Shown in pieces: positions 24,936-32,755 of a stretch of 39,075 bases of DNA. This DNA is from Chloroflexota bacterium (GTDB lineage Bacteria; Chloroflexota; Dehalococcoidia; JACQUO01), in assembly GCA_016210205.1 (NCBI GenBank), contig JACQUO010000018.1, positions 1 to 39,075 on the forward strand. The letters run 5' to 3'. The notes under the pieces are model-generated. The model was not told the origin of the DNA. It saw nothing but the letters and a program-made list of their open reading frames with translations, and did no database searches. Both the position numbers and the translations under genes were made by a program. Within the stretch, counting starts at the first letter, position 1, and each line of letters opens with the position of its first letter.

Positions 24936-24964
24936 ATGGTAAGGGATGGGATTGTCCCTGTCAA
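24936..24964 (-). promoter_or_regulatory. Promoter of the SRP RNA gene
   Basis: Minus strand TTGACA (24964-24959), 17-nt spacer, TACCAT (24941-24936). The predicted start of transcription is 24929, exactly the first base of the 5'/3' closing helix of the RNA. Confidence 0.75.
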
Positions 24965-25046
24965 GGAAGGTGGGGCTTGGGGCCCTGGGGTTCTCCGGCT
25001 GGGTTGAGGGGCACAAACCCCATGAGCAGCCAGCCCAGGTCAATAG

Positions 25047-25079
25047 CCAAAGGCGCTGGGCCAGACCCAGCGCCTTTGG
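25047..25079 (-). terminator. Strong hairpin after the CoA transferase gene
   Basis: Perfect 14-bp stem CCAAAGGCGCTGGG with loop of 5 nt, 17 nt beyond the stop of the CoA transferase at 25096. There is no long T-tract after it on the minus strand, so it may be a terminator of the factor-assisted kind or an mRNA 3' stabiliser. Confidence 0.6.
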
Positions 25080-25095
25080 CAGGGCGTCTTTGGGG

Positions 25096-26310
25096 TTAGC
25101 CGATAACTCCCCTCTCCTTGAAGCCGCCGATGTCCTCCCAGGTGTAGCCCAGCTCCAGCATAATGGCTTCCGTATGTTCCCCAAACTCCGGGGCCGGCCC
25201 CTGGATTTTCCCCGGGGTCTTGGAGAGCTCAATAGGGATACCGGGATATTTAAGGTTTTTTTCCGCCGCCGGGTGGTAGAAGTCCAGGATGTAGTTGTTG
25301 GCGATATACTGCGGGTCGCTGGCCAGGTCATTCAGGGTGTTCAGCAACGCGCTGGGGACATCCCGCTTCTTGAACTCCTGGAGCCAGTGGTCCCTGGGCT
25401 TGGTCAAGAACACCTTGTCGGCCCGGGCCACGATTTCGGGGGCGTGCTCAGTGCGGGTGGCGCGGTCCTTCATCCGGGGGTCCTTGGCCAGGTCGTCTAG
25501 GCCCAGGATGGCGCAGAAGGCCTGCCAGTAGCGATCCGGCTGGAGGCAGGAGAGGGCCATCCACTGGCCGTCGCCGCATTTGTAGTGGTTCCAGAGGGGG
25601 TTGCGAGCCTGGGTGCGGCCTACGCGAGGCGCACCTCGACCCATGAGGTGGGTGAAGAGTGCGAGCTGCTGGAGCTGGAGCATGGCCCCCAAGAGCGAGC
25701 AGTCCACCTTCTGGCCCTCGCCGGTGCGCTCCCGCACCAGGAGGGCGGTCATGGTGCCATAGGCCAGCATGATGGCCCCTATCTGGTCCACGATACCCGC
25801 GGTGAAGGGGGGCGGGTCATCCCCGGTCACCCCCACCATGCTCATGAAGCCGGAGCGAACCAGGCCGGCGTAGTCCGAGGAGGGCTCGTTGGCGTCGGGG
25901 CCTTTGGGGCCGTAGCCGGTGCCGTGGGCGAAGATGAGCTTGGGGTTATACTTGACCAGGGTGTCATAGCCCGCCCCTAGGCGCTCCGCCACCCCCAGGC
26001 GTAGGTTGGTCAGCAGGACATCCGTGGTGGCCACCAGCTTGTAGAATATCTGGCGCCCTTCCTCCTTCTTCAAGTCCACCACGAAGCTGCGCTTGCCCCG
26101 GTTGTTGTTCTCGAAGTAGAAGTTCCGTCCCCCTGGCAGGCCGGTGTCCTGGCCGGCAACCTGGCCCATGCCGCGGCCGGGGTCGCCGTTGACGGGGTCC
26201 TCGATTTTGATGACATCGGCTCCCATATCCGCCAGCATGGAGGCTGCCACGGGGCCCTGCTGGAAGAAGGTCCAGTCGAGAACCCGGATGCCCTCAAGTG
26301 GTGTTGCCAT
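25096..26310 (-). CDS. CaiB/BaiF family III CoA transferase, copy 1
   Basis: A 404-residue family III CoA transferase, which moves CoA between carboxylic acids through an aspartyl-CoA intermediate. Features: N-terminal LEGIRVLDWTFFQQGPVAASMLADMGADVIKIEDP, NNRGKRSFVVDLK, LLTNLRLGVAERLG, HGTGYGPKGPDANEPSSDYAGLVRSG (the Asp is the likely catalytic one), and the C-terminal ELSKTPGKIQGPAPEFGEHTEAI. ATG at 26310 with GGGAGG upstream. The next gene upstream is a close paralogue. Substrates cannot be deduced; anaerobic Chloroflexota carry many such enzymes. Confidence 0.88.
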   Translation of the reverse strand: MATPLEGIRVLDWTFFQQGPVAASMLADMGADVIKIEDPVNGDPGRGMGQVAGQDTGLPGGRNFYFENNNRGKRSFVVDLKKEEGRQIFYKLVATTDVLLTNLRLGVAERLGAGYDTLVKYNPKLIFAHGTGYGPKGPDANEPSSDYAGLVRSGFMSMVGVTGDDPPPFTAGIVDQIGAIMLAYGTMTALLVRERTGEGQKVDCSLLGAMLQLQQLALFTHLMGRGAPRVGRTQARNPLWNHYKCGDGQWMALSCLQPDRYWQAFCAILGLDDLAKDPRMKDRATRTEHAPEIVARADKVFLTKPRDHWLQEFKKRDVPSALLNTLNDLASDPQYIANNYILDFYHPAAEKNLKYPGIPIELSKTPGKIQGPAPEFGEHTEAIMLELGYTWEDIGGFKERGVIG

Positions 26311-26364
26311 AGGTTGGGCCTCCCTTTCCTCTGACCTCTTTTTTTCTGATAAGCGACCGAAGCG

Positions 26365-26394
26365 AAAGGGCAGCGAGGTTTGTCTCCGCTGCCC
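26365..26394 (-). terminator. Terminator between the two CoA transferase genes
   Basis: Stem GGGCAGCG/CGCTGCCC (26368-26375 with 26387-26394) with an 11-nt loop, followed on the minus strand by TTTCGCTT. It lies 14 nt after the stop of copy 2, so copy 1 may be expressed separately or at a lower level. Confidence 0.6.
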
Positions 26395-26407
26395 CTGGTT
26401 GAGTGAG

Positions 26408-27619
26408 CTATATCACCTTGCCTTCGCGAAGCTGGCCGAGGTCGTCCCAGGTGTAGCCCAAGCTCAGGAGGATTTCCTCGGTGTTCTCCCCAAACTCGGG
26501 GGCCGGCCCCCGCACCTTGCCCGGGGTCTTGCTGAGCTGGATGGGGATGCCGGGAATTTTGATGGTGCGGCCGATGGCGGCGTGGTCGAAGTCCACAATG
26601 AAGCCGTTGTCCGTCATCTGCGGGTCGTTGGGCAGGTCCTCCAGGTAGTTCAGGGGGCCGCAGACCACCGCGTTGGCCCGCAGAATCTCCAGCCATTCCT
26701 CCCGGGGCTTGGTGGGGAAAATCTTGTCCAGGGCGGTGATGAGCTCCGCGGAGTGCTGTTGGCGGGCCATCCGTTCCTGGTAGCGGGGGTCGCCTATCCA
26801 CTCCTCACGGCCCACGGCCTTGGAGAAGCCAGCCCAGTAGCGGTCTGGCTGGAGGCAGGAGATGGCCACCCACTTGCCGTCGGAGCAGAGGTAGTGGTTC
26901 CACAGGGGGCTGCCCGCCTTGGTCCGGTCCGTCCGGGTCATGGGCCGTCCCAGAAGGCTGAAGGCAATCATGAGTTGCTCTAGCTGGGTCATGCTGCCCA
27001 GAAGGGAGCCGTCCACCTCCTGGCCCACACCGGTGCGCTCCCGCACCAGGAGAGCCATGACGATGCCGTAGGCCAGCATGATGGCGCCCATCTGGTCGGC
27101 GAAGCCCGGGGCGAAGGGTGGCGGGGGTTTCCCGGACTCCCCCACCAGGGTCATCATGCCCGAGCGCGCCATCCCGGCGTAGTCCGAGGAGGGCTCGAAG
27201 GCCTCCGGCCCGGCGGCCCCGAACCCGGTGCCGTTGGCGAAGATGAGCTTGGGGTTATATTTGACGCAGTCCTTGTAGCCCACCCCCAGCTTGTCCGCCA
27301 CGCCCTTGCGGAAGTTCTGGAGCACCACATCGGAGGTGGCCACCAGCTTGAAGAATATCTCCCGTCCCCTTTTCTGCTTCAGGTCTAAGGTGAGGCTCCT
27401 CTTGCCCCGGTTGTTGTTCTCAAAGTAGGCATTGCGGCCGCCGGGGAGCTCCGTCTCCTGCCCCTGGGCCCGGGCCATGGTGCGGCCTGGGTCGCCGTTC
27501 ACGGGGTCCTCTAGTTTGATGACATCGGCCCCCATGTCCGCCAGCATCGCACCGCAGACGGGGCCCTGCTGGAATATCGTCCAATCGATAACGCGATATC
27601 CCTCAAGGGGTAACGGCAT
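26408..27619 (-). CDS. CaiB/BaiF family III CoA transferase, copy 2
   Basis: A 403-residue paralogue of the next gene, with the same landmarks: LEGYRVIDWTIFQQGPVCGAMLADMGADVIKLEDP, NNRGKRSLTLDLK, FEPSSDYAGMARSG with the likely catalytic Asp, and LSKTPGKVRGPAPEFGENTEEIL at the end. Most of the N-terminal 230 residues align without gaps, whereas the segment around residues 280-340 is more divergent, where substrate choice could differ. ATG at 27619 with AGGAGG upstream. The two could form a hetero-oligomer, as seen in some two-subunit family III enzymes, or be separate enzymes. Confidence 0.88.
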   Translation of the reverse strand: MPLPLEGYRVIDWTIFQQGPVCGAMLADMGADVIKLEDPVNGDPGRTMARAQGQETELPGGRNAYFENNNRGKRSLTLDLKQKRGREIFFKLVATSDVVLQNFRKGVADKLGVGYKDCVKYNPKLIFANGTGFGAAGPEAFEPSSDYAGMARSGMMTLVGESGKPPPPFAPGFADQMGAIMLAYGIVMALLVRERTGVGQEVDGSLLGSMTQLEQLMIAFSLLGRPMTRTDRTKAGSPLWNHYLCSDGKWVAISCLQPDRYWAGFSKAVGREEWIGDPRYQERMARQQHSAELITALDKIFPTKPREEWLEILRANAVVCGPLNYLEDLPNDPQMTDNGFIVDFDHAAIGRTIKIPGIPIQLSKTPGKVRGPAPEFGENTEEILLSLGYTWDDLGQLREGKVI

Positions 27620-27759
27620 GCCGGCCTCCTTGTCTCGGTGGTTAGATTTACTCCTCTTACCTATCCGCGGTGATACAAAATCCGCCCGAAAACGGGCGAG
27701 GAAGTAGAGAAATTATGCCTTCTAAGGCTACGCTTGTCAAGACAAAGCTGGTCTCATCC

Positions 27760-27789
27760 TTGTGGTGCCTATCTGCTTTAGGTTATTAT
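27760..27789 (+). promoter_or_regulatory. Possible promoter of tatD
   Basis: TTGTGG (27760-27765), 18-nt spacer, TATTAT (27784-27789). A short inverted repeat CTTGTC-AA-GACAAG (27733-27746) lies just upstream. Confidence 0.4.
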
Positions 27790-27844
27790 GAAGAAGCGCT
27801 TTCTCCCCGCCGCCCGGGCCCAGCTATCTTGTCAGGAGGTGGCC

Positions 27845-28597
27845 ATGCTCGCCGATTCCCATGCCCACTTGGATACCTTCTCCCCAGAGGTCCTGCCCCA
27901 GGTGCTCCAGCGGTCTCAGGAGGCCGGGGTCTCTCTGATTCTCAGCGTGGGTATGAACCTGGATTCCTCCCGGAGGGCAGTGCGACTGGCGGAGCAGCAC
28001 GAGATGGTTTACCCTGCCATTGGCATCCACCCCTGGGAGGCCCTTGAGATAGACCTGGAGCTCTCGGGCCGCCTGCGGGCCCTGGCGCGGCGACCCCAGG
28101 TGGTGGCCGTCTCCGAGATTGGCCTGGACTTCGCCCGGCGCAGCGACAACAAAGAGTTGCAGATGCTGTGCTTCCGTCACCAGGTGCGCCTAGCGCGGGG
28201 GGAGGAGCTGCCAGTGCTGGTGCACTCCCGTGAGGCTCATCAGGAGGTCCTGGCCATCCTCCGGGAGGAGGGTGGCTACCAGGTGGGCGGGGCCGTCCAT
28301 GGCTTCACCGGCACCGCCGCCGAGGTTCAGGACTGGCTGGGCCTGGGGTTCTCCGTGAGCATCGGTCGGGCCCTGCTTCGGGCGGAGATGTCCCACCTGG
28401 CTGAGGTGGTTCCCCTCATCCCCCTGGAGCGCCTGCTCTTGGAGACCGATGCCTACGCCGGTGGGCAAGCCCCGGCCACCGCGGAGCCGTCGGCCGTGAG
28501 GGGAGTGGCAGAGAGGGTGGCCAGCCTGCGGGGCCTTACCCTGGAGCAGGTGGCGGAGGCCACCACCAACAATCTCAAGGCCCTCCTGGGCCTCTAG
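27845..28597 (+). CDS. tatD: TatD family metal-dependent deoxyribonuclease
   Basis: A 250-residue TIM-barrel hydrolase of the TatD family (DNA 3'-5' exonuclease, metal dependent). Metal-site motifs: LADSHAHLD at residues 2-10, GIHPWEA, VSEIGLDFA, LVHSREAHQEV, VHGFTGT, and LLETDAYAG. ATG at 27845 has AGGAGG seven bases upstream; the frame extends further to 27788 but without a ribosome-binding site. It stands alone, divergent from the CoA transferases and just before the sulfur region. Length is normal for the family. Confidence 0.9.
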   Translation: MLADSHAHLDTFSPEVLPQVLQRSQEAGVSLILSVGMNLDSSRRAVRLAEQHEMVYPAIGIHPWEALEIDLELSGRLRALARRPQVVAVSEIGLDFARRSDNKELQMLCFRHQVRLARGEELPVLVHSREAHQEVLAILREEGGYQVGGAVHGFTGTAAEVQDWLGLGFSVSIGRALLRAEMSHLAEVVPLIPLERLLLETDAYAGGQAPATAEPSAVRGVAERVASLRGLTLEQVAEATTNNLKALLGL

Positions 28598-28673
28598 CGC
28601 CAGCCGTTGTCCCGCCCCGGCCATTAATCTAGTCAATCGACCTACTTCCCCACTCTGCTTCCTTCTGCCCCCC

Positions 28674-28702
28674 TTGACAAGGTTCCCCCTTGTCTTTATA
28701 AT
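28674..28702 (+). promoter_or_regulatory. Consensus promoter of sulfur unit 1, with inverted repeat
   Basis: Perfect TTGACA (28674-28679), 17-nt spacer, perfect TATAAT (28697-28702). An inverted repeat GACAAGG-TTCCC-CCTTGTC (28676-28694) fills the -35 and spacer and could be an operator. Predicted start of transcription near 28709; leader about 79 nt. Confidence 0.9.
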
Positions 28703-28724
28703 GTTGACTTGATTGCTCTACATT
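28700..28724 (+). promoter_or_regulatory. Candidate Rrf2-regulator box at sulfur unit 1
   Basis: Right after the -10 box the sequence ATGTTGACTTGATT contains GTTGACT, the same half-site that occurs as AGTCAAC at the two other sulfur promoters (34039-34063 and 35055-35079). It resembles one half of the IscR type 1 site. Another AGTCAAT lies at 28631-28637. Confidence 0.45.
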
Positions 28725-28787
28725 CTCGCCCCGGTATGGGCCTATGGGCCTTTTTTGATGGGGTATGAAAACTTACGGGAGGTGGCC

Positions 28788-29780
28788 ATGACCATGGCGG
28801 AGCCCCGCATGGAGGGGCTGAAGGCAGAACTGCGCAAGGAGTCTCGCCGTGTCCAGCTCAACTTCGACGAGCTCAAGAGCGGCGGCTTCATCAAACAGAC
28901 CCAGAAGGACCTCTTCACAGTGCGGCTACGCTGCCCCGGGGGGCGTCTCACCTCGGATAAGCTCCATAAGGCGGCGGAGCTAGCCCAGAAGTACGGCCGG
29001 GGCGAGGTGCACATCTCCGTGCGCCAGTCCGTGGAGATACCTTATGTCCACTACAAGGACTTCGAGGCGGTGACCAAGGAGCTGGCCCAGTCCGACTGGG
29101 CCGTGGCCTCCTGTGGCCCCCGCATCCGGGTGCCCACTGGCTGCGCCGGCTGCACCTGGAACCCCAACGGCCTCGCCGACACCCAGGCCATGTGCCAGGA
29201 GGTGGACAAGCGCTTCTTCGGCACCCCAACGGGCCATCATAAGTTCAAAGTCTCCTTCTCCGGCTGTCCCATCGACTGCTTCCGCACCCGGGAGATGGAC
29301 CTGGGCTTCCAGGGCATGGTGGAGCCCCGCCTGGTGGAGGAGCTCTGCAACGGCTGCCAGCTCTGCGTCAAGGCCTGCGAGGAATCGGCCCTGCACATGG
29401 AGAAGGACCTGCCGGTGCGGGACTTGGCCAAATGCAACTCCTGCGGCGACTGCATCAAGGTCTGCCCCGTGGACGCCATGGTGGTGTCCCGCAAGGGCTG
29501 GCTGGCCCGGGTGGGGGGTAAGCACGGCAAGCACCCCCTCTTCGCCTACGAGGTGGCCGGCTATCTCACCGAAGCCCAGGCGCTGAACCTGATTGATAAG
29601 ACCATGCCCTGGTATCGGGAGAAAGGCCAGGGACGGGAGCGCATCGGGGCCACCATCGGCCGGGTGGGGCTGGACTCCTATATCGACGAGGTCTGCCGCC
29701 CCCTGGGCCTGGAGGTCATCGTCGCGCCCCAGGAACGGCAGAAATACTGGGCAGGAGGTAATCTCTATGACGGCCATTGA
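28788..29780 (+). CDS. Siroheme sulfite reductase with fused ferredoxin domain
   Basis: A 330-residue nitrite/sulfite reductase-family protein (DsrA-like, single subunit) that should reduce sulfite to sulfide. Start ATG at 28788 with GGGAGG five bases upstream. An N-terminal ferredoxin-like half domain (LRCPGGRLTSDKL) is followed by the siroheme-4Fe4S region: C119 and C122 (TGCAGCTWNPNGLADT) and C160/C164 (SGCPIDCF). Then come two 4Fe-4S ferredoxin motifs, CNGCQLCVKAC and CNSCGDCIKVCP. The first siroheme motif is C-x2-C and not the usual C-x5-C. Since no flavoprotein partner is encoded nearby, electrons probably come from ferredoxin. Context (cysH, sat, tusA) supports an assimilatory role. 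First gene of unit 1. Confidence 0.85.
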   Translation: MTMAEPRMEGLKAELRKESRRVQLNFDELKSGGFIKQTQKDLFTVRLRCPGGRLTSDKLHKAAELAQKYGRGEVHISVRQSVEIPYVHYKDFEAVTKELAQSDWAVASCGPRIRVPTGCAGCTWNPNGLADTQAMCQEVDKRFFGTPTGHHKFKVSFSGCPIDCFRTREMDLGFQGMVEPRLVEELCNGCQLCVKACEESALHMEKDLPVRDLAKCNSCGDCIKVCPVDAMVVSRKGWLARVGGKHGKHPLFAYEVAGYLTEAQALNLIDKTMPWYREKGQGRERIGATIGRVGLDSYIDEVCRPLGLEVIVAPQERQKYWAGGNLYDGH

Positions 29781-30009
29781 GCCCGCCGCCCATCTAGACC
29801 TGCGAGGCGTGCTCTGTCCCGAGAACTACGTCCGCACCAAGCTGGAGCTGGAGGAGATGGAGCCAGGCCAGGTGCTGGACTTGATTTTGGACGACGGAGA
29901 GCCCATGCGGAATGTGCCCAAGAGCCTCAAAGGGGACGGCCACCGCATCCTCTCGGTTGAGCCCTTGGGCGCTCACTACCGGCTCCTGGTGCGCCGGGGG
30001 GAGGACTAA
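29767..30009 (+). CDS. TusA-like sulfur carrier
   Basis: An 80-residue protein with the TusA fold pattern: HLDLRGVLCPENYVRTKLELEEMEPGQVLDLILDDGEP. C17 is the likely persulfide-carrying Cys. The usual CPxP motif is CPEN here, so the second Pro is lost, as in some TusA relatives linked to sulfite reductases. ATG at 29767 has AGGAGG upstream and overlaps the end of the sulfite reductase gene by 14 nt. It may receive sulfide or persulfide sulfur from the reductase; a canonical TusA is encoded in unit 2. Confidence 0.85.
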   Translation: MTAIEPAAHLDLRGVLCPENYVRTKLELEEMEPGQVLDLILDDGEPMRNVPKSLKGDGHRILSVEPLGAHYRLLVRRGED

Positions 30010-30230
30010 TGACCAAGGTGAAAATGCCTCGCTCCAAACCCTTAGAGCAGGCTCCAGTCACTCCCCAAGGCCAGTGGTGCTCTCTCCTGGAGCGCTGGTG
30101 CCTGGCCCTGGGGGGCGTGGCCGGCGTCTGCCCCGTAATTCTGGAAGAGACGAAGGAGGGGAATGCCCCCTGTGACGAAGCGGCAGCAGCCCCCCAATCA
30201 CCCCAGTCCACCTCAGGGAGGAAGCCATGA
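30009..30230 (+). CDS. Unknown 73-residue cysteine-containing protein
   Basis: A small protein I do not recognise. Its ATG overlaps the TusA-like stop (TAATG) and its TGA overlaps the cysH ATG (ATGA), and it has a strong GGGGGAGG before the start, so it is very probably translated. Four cysteines stand at 24, 31, 41 and 55 (QWCSLLERWC, GVCPVI, APCDE); the N-terminus is basic and the C-terminus is low-complexity (Ala, Pro, Ser). Between a sulfur carrier and APS reductase it could be a further carrier or a chaperone; this is speculation. Confidence 0.75.
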   Translation: MTKVKMPRSKPLEQAPVTPQGQWCSLLERWCLALGGVAGVCPVILEETKEGNAPCDEAAAAPQSPQSTSGRKP

Positions 30231-30991
30231 CCAAAGCTATATCGGCCATCGACCGGGAGGCCCTGCGGCGCGCCTGGCCCCAGGAGCGCCTGGAGCGGGT
30301 GAGCCAGGACCTGGAGGGTCGTCCCCCCCAGGAGGTGCTGGCCTGGGCCTTTAAGGAGTTCTCCCCTCGCATCACCCTGGCCTGCAGCTTCGGGGGCATC
30401 TCCGGCATGGCCCTTTTGGACATGGCGGTGAAGATAAACCCGGCGGTGCGGGTCTTCTACCTGGACACGGACTATCTCTTCCCCGAGACCTACCAGTTAC
30501 GGGATGAGGCCATCCGTCGCTACGGCATCCGCCCCGAGGGCTTCAAGTCGCTGCTGACAACGAAGGAGCAAGCCCAAAAGCACGGTGAGGCCCTCTGGGG
30601 ACGCGACCCCGACCTCTGCTGCCAGCTGCGCAAGGTGGAGCCCAACGGCCGGGCCATGGCCTCTGAGGAGGCCTGGATTGCCGGCTTGCGCCGGGATCAG
30701 GGGGAGACCCGCAAGAGCGTGGGTATCGTGGAGTGGGACTCCCAGTTCCAGCTGGTCAAGATAAATCCCCTGGCCACCTGGACCGAGGCTCAGGTGTGGG
30801 ACTATATCATAAAGAACCAGGTCCCCTATAATACCCTCCACGACCGGGGCTATCCCAGCCTGGGCTGCTATCCCTGCACCAAGGCCGTGGCCCCGGGGGC
30901 CGACTCTCGCAGCGGACGCTGGGTGGGCTTCGAGAAGACGGAGTGCGGCATCCATACCTCCGGCAGCCCTGAGGCTGAAAAAGCTTCCTAG
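30227..30991 (+). CDS. cysH: Adenylylsulfate (APS) reductase, assimilatory
   Basis: Reduces activated sulfate to sulfite. The 254-residue PP-loop protein shows ITLACSFGGISGMALLD (the SGG-type loop), DTDYLFPETY, and RRDQGETR. It has the 4Fe-4S cysteines C131-C132 and C214-x2-C217 (LGCYPC), which mark the iron-sulfur APS-reductase group, and the nucleophile C240 in KTECGIH. Classical PAPS reductases lack the CC/CxxC pairs. Some iron-sulfur members accept both APS and PAPS, which may matter because an APS kinase is encoded next. ATGA overlap with the 73-residue gene. Confidence 0.93.
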   Translation: MTKAISAIDREALRRAWPQERLERVSQDLEGRPPQEVLAWAFKEFSPRITLACSFGGISGMALLDMAVKINPAVRVFYLDTDYLFPETYQLRDEAIRRYGIRPEGFKSLLTTKEQAQKHGEALWGRDPDLCCQLRKVEPNGRAMASEEAWIAGLRRDQGETRKSVGIVEWDSQFQLVKINPLATWTEAQVWDYIIKNQVPYNTLHDRGYPSLGCYPCTKAVAPGADSRSGRWVGFEKTECGIHTSGSPEAEKAS

Positions 30992-31019
30992 CGACTCTAC
31001 ATAAGGAGCGGCATTCCCT

Positions 31020-32732
31020 ATGGCACAGCAGCGTGGTGTCACTATCTGGCTCACTGGCCTCTCCGGGTCCGGAAAATCCACCATCGCCGAGCGGCTTTAC
31101 GAGGAGCTCCGACGCCGCGGCCGCCAGGTGGAGGTGCTGGACGGCGATGTGGTGCGCACCAACCTCTCTAAAGGGTTGGGCTTCTCCAAAGAGGACCGCG
31201 ACACCAACATCCGGCGCATCGCCTTCGTCTGCAACCTCCTCACCCGCCACGGCGCCGCGGTCATCTCCGCCGCCATCTCCCCCTACCGGGAGATACGGGA
31301 TGAGGCCCGGAAGCTCATAGGCGACTTCGTGGAGGTCTTCGTGGACTGCCCCCTGGATGAGCTGGTGAAGCGCGATGTCAAAGGGCTTTACGCCAAGGCC
31401 CTGCGCGGTGAGCTCCCCAACTTCACCGGCGTCTCCGACCCCTACGAAGCCCCTCTGAACCCCGAGGTCACCGTCTGCACCCACCAGGAGCAGGTGGAGG
31501 AGAGCGTGGCCAAGGTTTTAGCCAAGCTGGAGGAGCTGGGCTACATCGCCCGGGACGGCGCCGCGGGCGCCATCGCGCCCCACGGTGGGGCCCTGGTGGA
31601 CTGCTTCGCCCCCAAGGGCCAGCGGGAGGTGTTGCGGGCGGAGGCCCGAGGCCTGCCCGCCATCACCCTCGGCCCCTGGGAGCTCTCTGACCTCCTGCTC
31701 CTGGCGGTGGGGGCCTACTCCCCCCTGGCGGGATTCATGTCCTCCCGGGACTACCGGCCCGTGGTGCAGGACATGCGCCTGGCCTCGGGCCTGCCCTGGA
31801 GCTTGCCCATCACCCTTTCCGTGGCGGACTCTATGGCTCGCCGTCTCTCCCTGGGAGGCCGGGCCGCCCTCGCCGCCCCCGATGGTCGGCTGGTGGCCAC
31901 CATTGAGATTCAGGACATCTACCGACGGGACAAAAAAGAGGAGGCCCAGAAGGTCTTCCGCACCGTCGAGGAGGCCCACCCCGGGGTAGCGGCCCTCATG
32001 TCCCAGGGCGACACCCTGGTGGCTGGCCCTATCACCGTCTTCGACCCCCTGCCCGTGGCCGGCTTCGAGTCCTACTGGCTCCCGCCGGCGGAGACCCGGC
32101 GCCGCTTCGCCCAGCAAGGCTGGAAGCGGGTGGTGGCCTTCCAGACCCGCAACCCCATCCACCGGGCCCACGAGTACCTTCAGAAGTGCGCCCTGGAGAT
32201 AGTTGATGGCCTCCTGATTCACCCCATTGTGGGGGAAACCAAGTCCGACGATGTCCCCGCTGCAGTGCGCCTGCGCTCCTATGAGGTGCTTCTGGCGGGC
32301 TACTACCCTAAAGACCGGGCCCTCCTCTCGGTGCTGCCCGCAGCCATGCGCTACGCCGGGCCCCGAGAGGCCATCTTCCACGCCCTGGTGCGCAAGAACT
32401 TCGGCTGTACCCACTTCATCGTGGGGCGTGACCATGCCGGCGTGGGCAACTACTACGGCACCTTCGATGCCCATCGCATCTTCGAGGAGTTCCGGCCCGA
32501 GGAGCTGGGAATAACGCCCCTGTTCTTCGACCATTCCTTTTACTGCCGCGCCTGCGGGAACATGGCCACCACCAAGACCTGCCCCCATGGGCCGGAGCAA
32601 CGGGTGGCCCTGAGCGGGACCAAGGTGCGAGCCATGCTCCAGGCGGGGGAGGCCCTGCCCGCCGAGTTCACCCGGCCCGAGGTGGCCCGCATCCTCACGG
32701 AGAGCATGCGCACCCCCGGGGCGGCGCAGTAG
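31020..32732 (+). CDS. Bifunctional APS kinase - ATP sulfurylase
   Basis: A 570-residue fusion. Residues 1 to about 180 are APS kinase (CysC): [10 protein letters not shown]-loop at 13-21, [30 protein letters not shown], and [18 protein letters not shown]. Residues about 190-565 are homomeric ATP sulfurylase (Sat): [10 protein letters not shown] at 375-384, [12 protein letters not shown] at 469-480, and a YCRACG ... CPHG zinc-site-like region near 510. It activates sulfate to APS and can phosphorylate APS to PAPS. The kinase-first order is that of animal PAPS synthases, while Aquifex-type bacterial fusions have the sulfurylase first. AAGGAG upstream of the ATG, 28 nt after cysH. Confidence 0.94.
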   Translation: MAQQRGVTIWLTGLSGSGKSTIAERLYEELRRRGRQVEVLDGDVVRTNLSKGLGFSKEDRDTNIRRIAFVCNLLTRHGAAVISAAISPYREIRDEARKLIGDFVEVFVDCPLDELVKRDVKGLYAKALRGELPNFTGVSDPYEAPLNPEVTVCTHQEQVEESVAKVLAKLEELGYIARDGAAGAIAPHGGALVDCFAPKGQREVLRAEARGLPAITLGPWELSDLLLLAVGAYSPLAGFMSSRDYRPVVQDMRLASGLPWSLPITLSVADSMARRLSLGGRAALAAPDGRLVATIEIQDIYRRDKKEEAQKVFRTVEEAHPGVAALMSQGDTLVAGPITVFDPLPVAGFESYWLPPAETRRRFAQQGWKRVVAFQTRNPIHRAHEYLQKCALEIVDGLLIHPIVGETKSDDVPAAVRLRSYEVLLAGYYPKDRALLSVLPAAMRYAGPREAIFHALVRKNFGCTHFIVGRDHAGVGNYYGTFDAHRIFEEFRPEELGITPLFFDHSFYCRACGNMATTKTCPHGPEQRVALSGTKVRAMLQAGEALPAEFTRPEVARILTESMRTPGAAQ

Positions 32733-32755
32733 CGCCCAGGCAGGAGCAGCGTTAG

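Noticed and set aside
27683-27698. Hairpin CGCCCG-AAAA-CGGGCG as a terminator
   Set aside because: It lies between divergent genes, has only a 6-bp stem and no T-tract, so nothing needs to terminate there.
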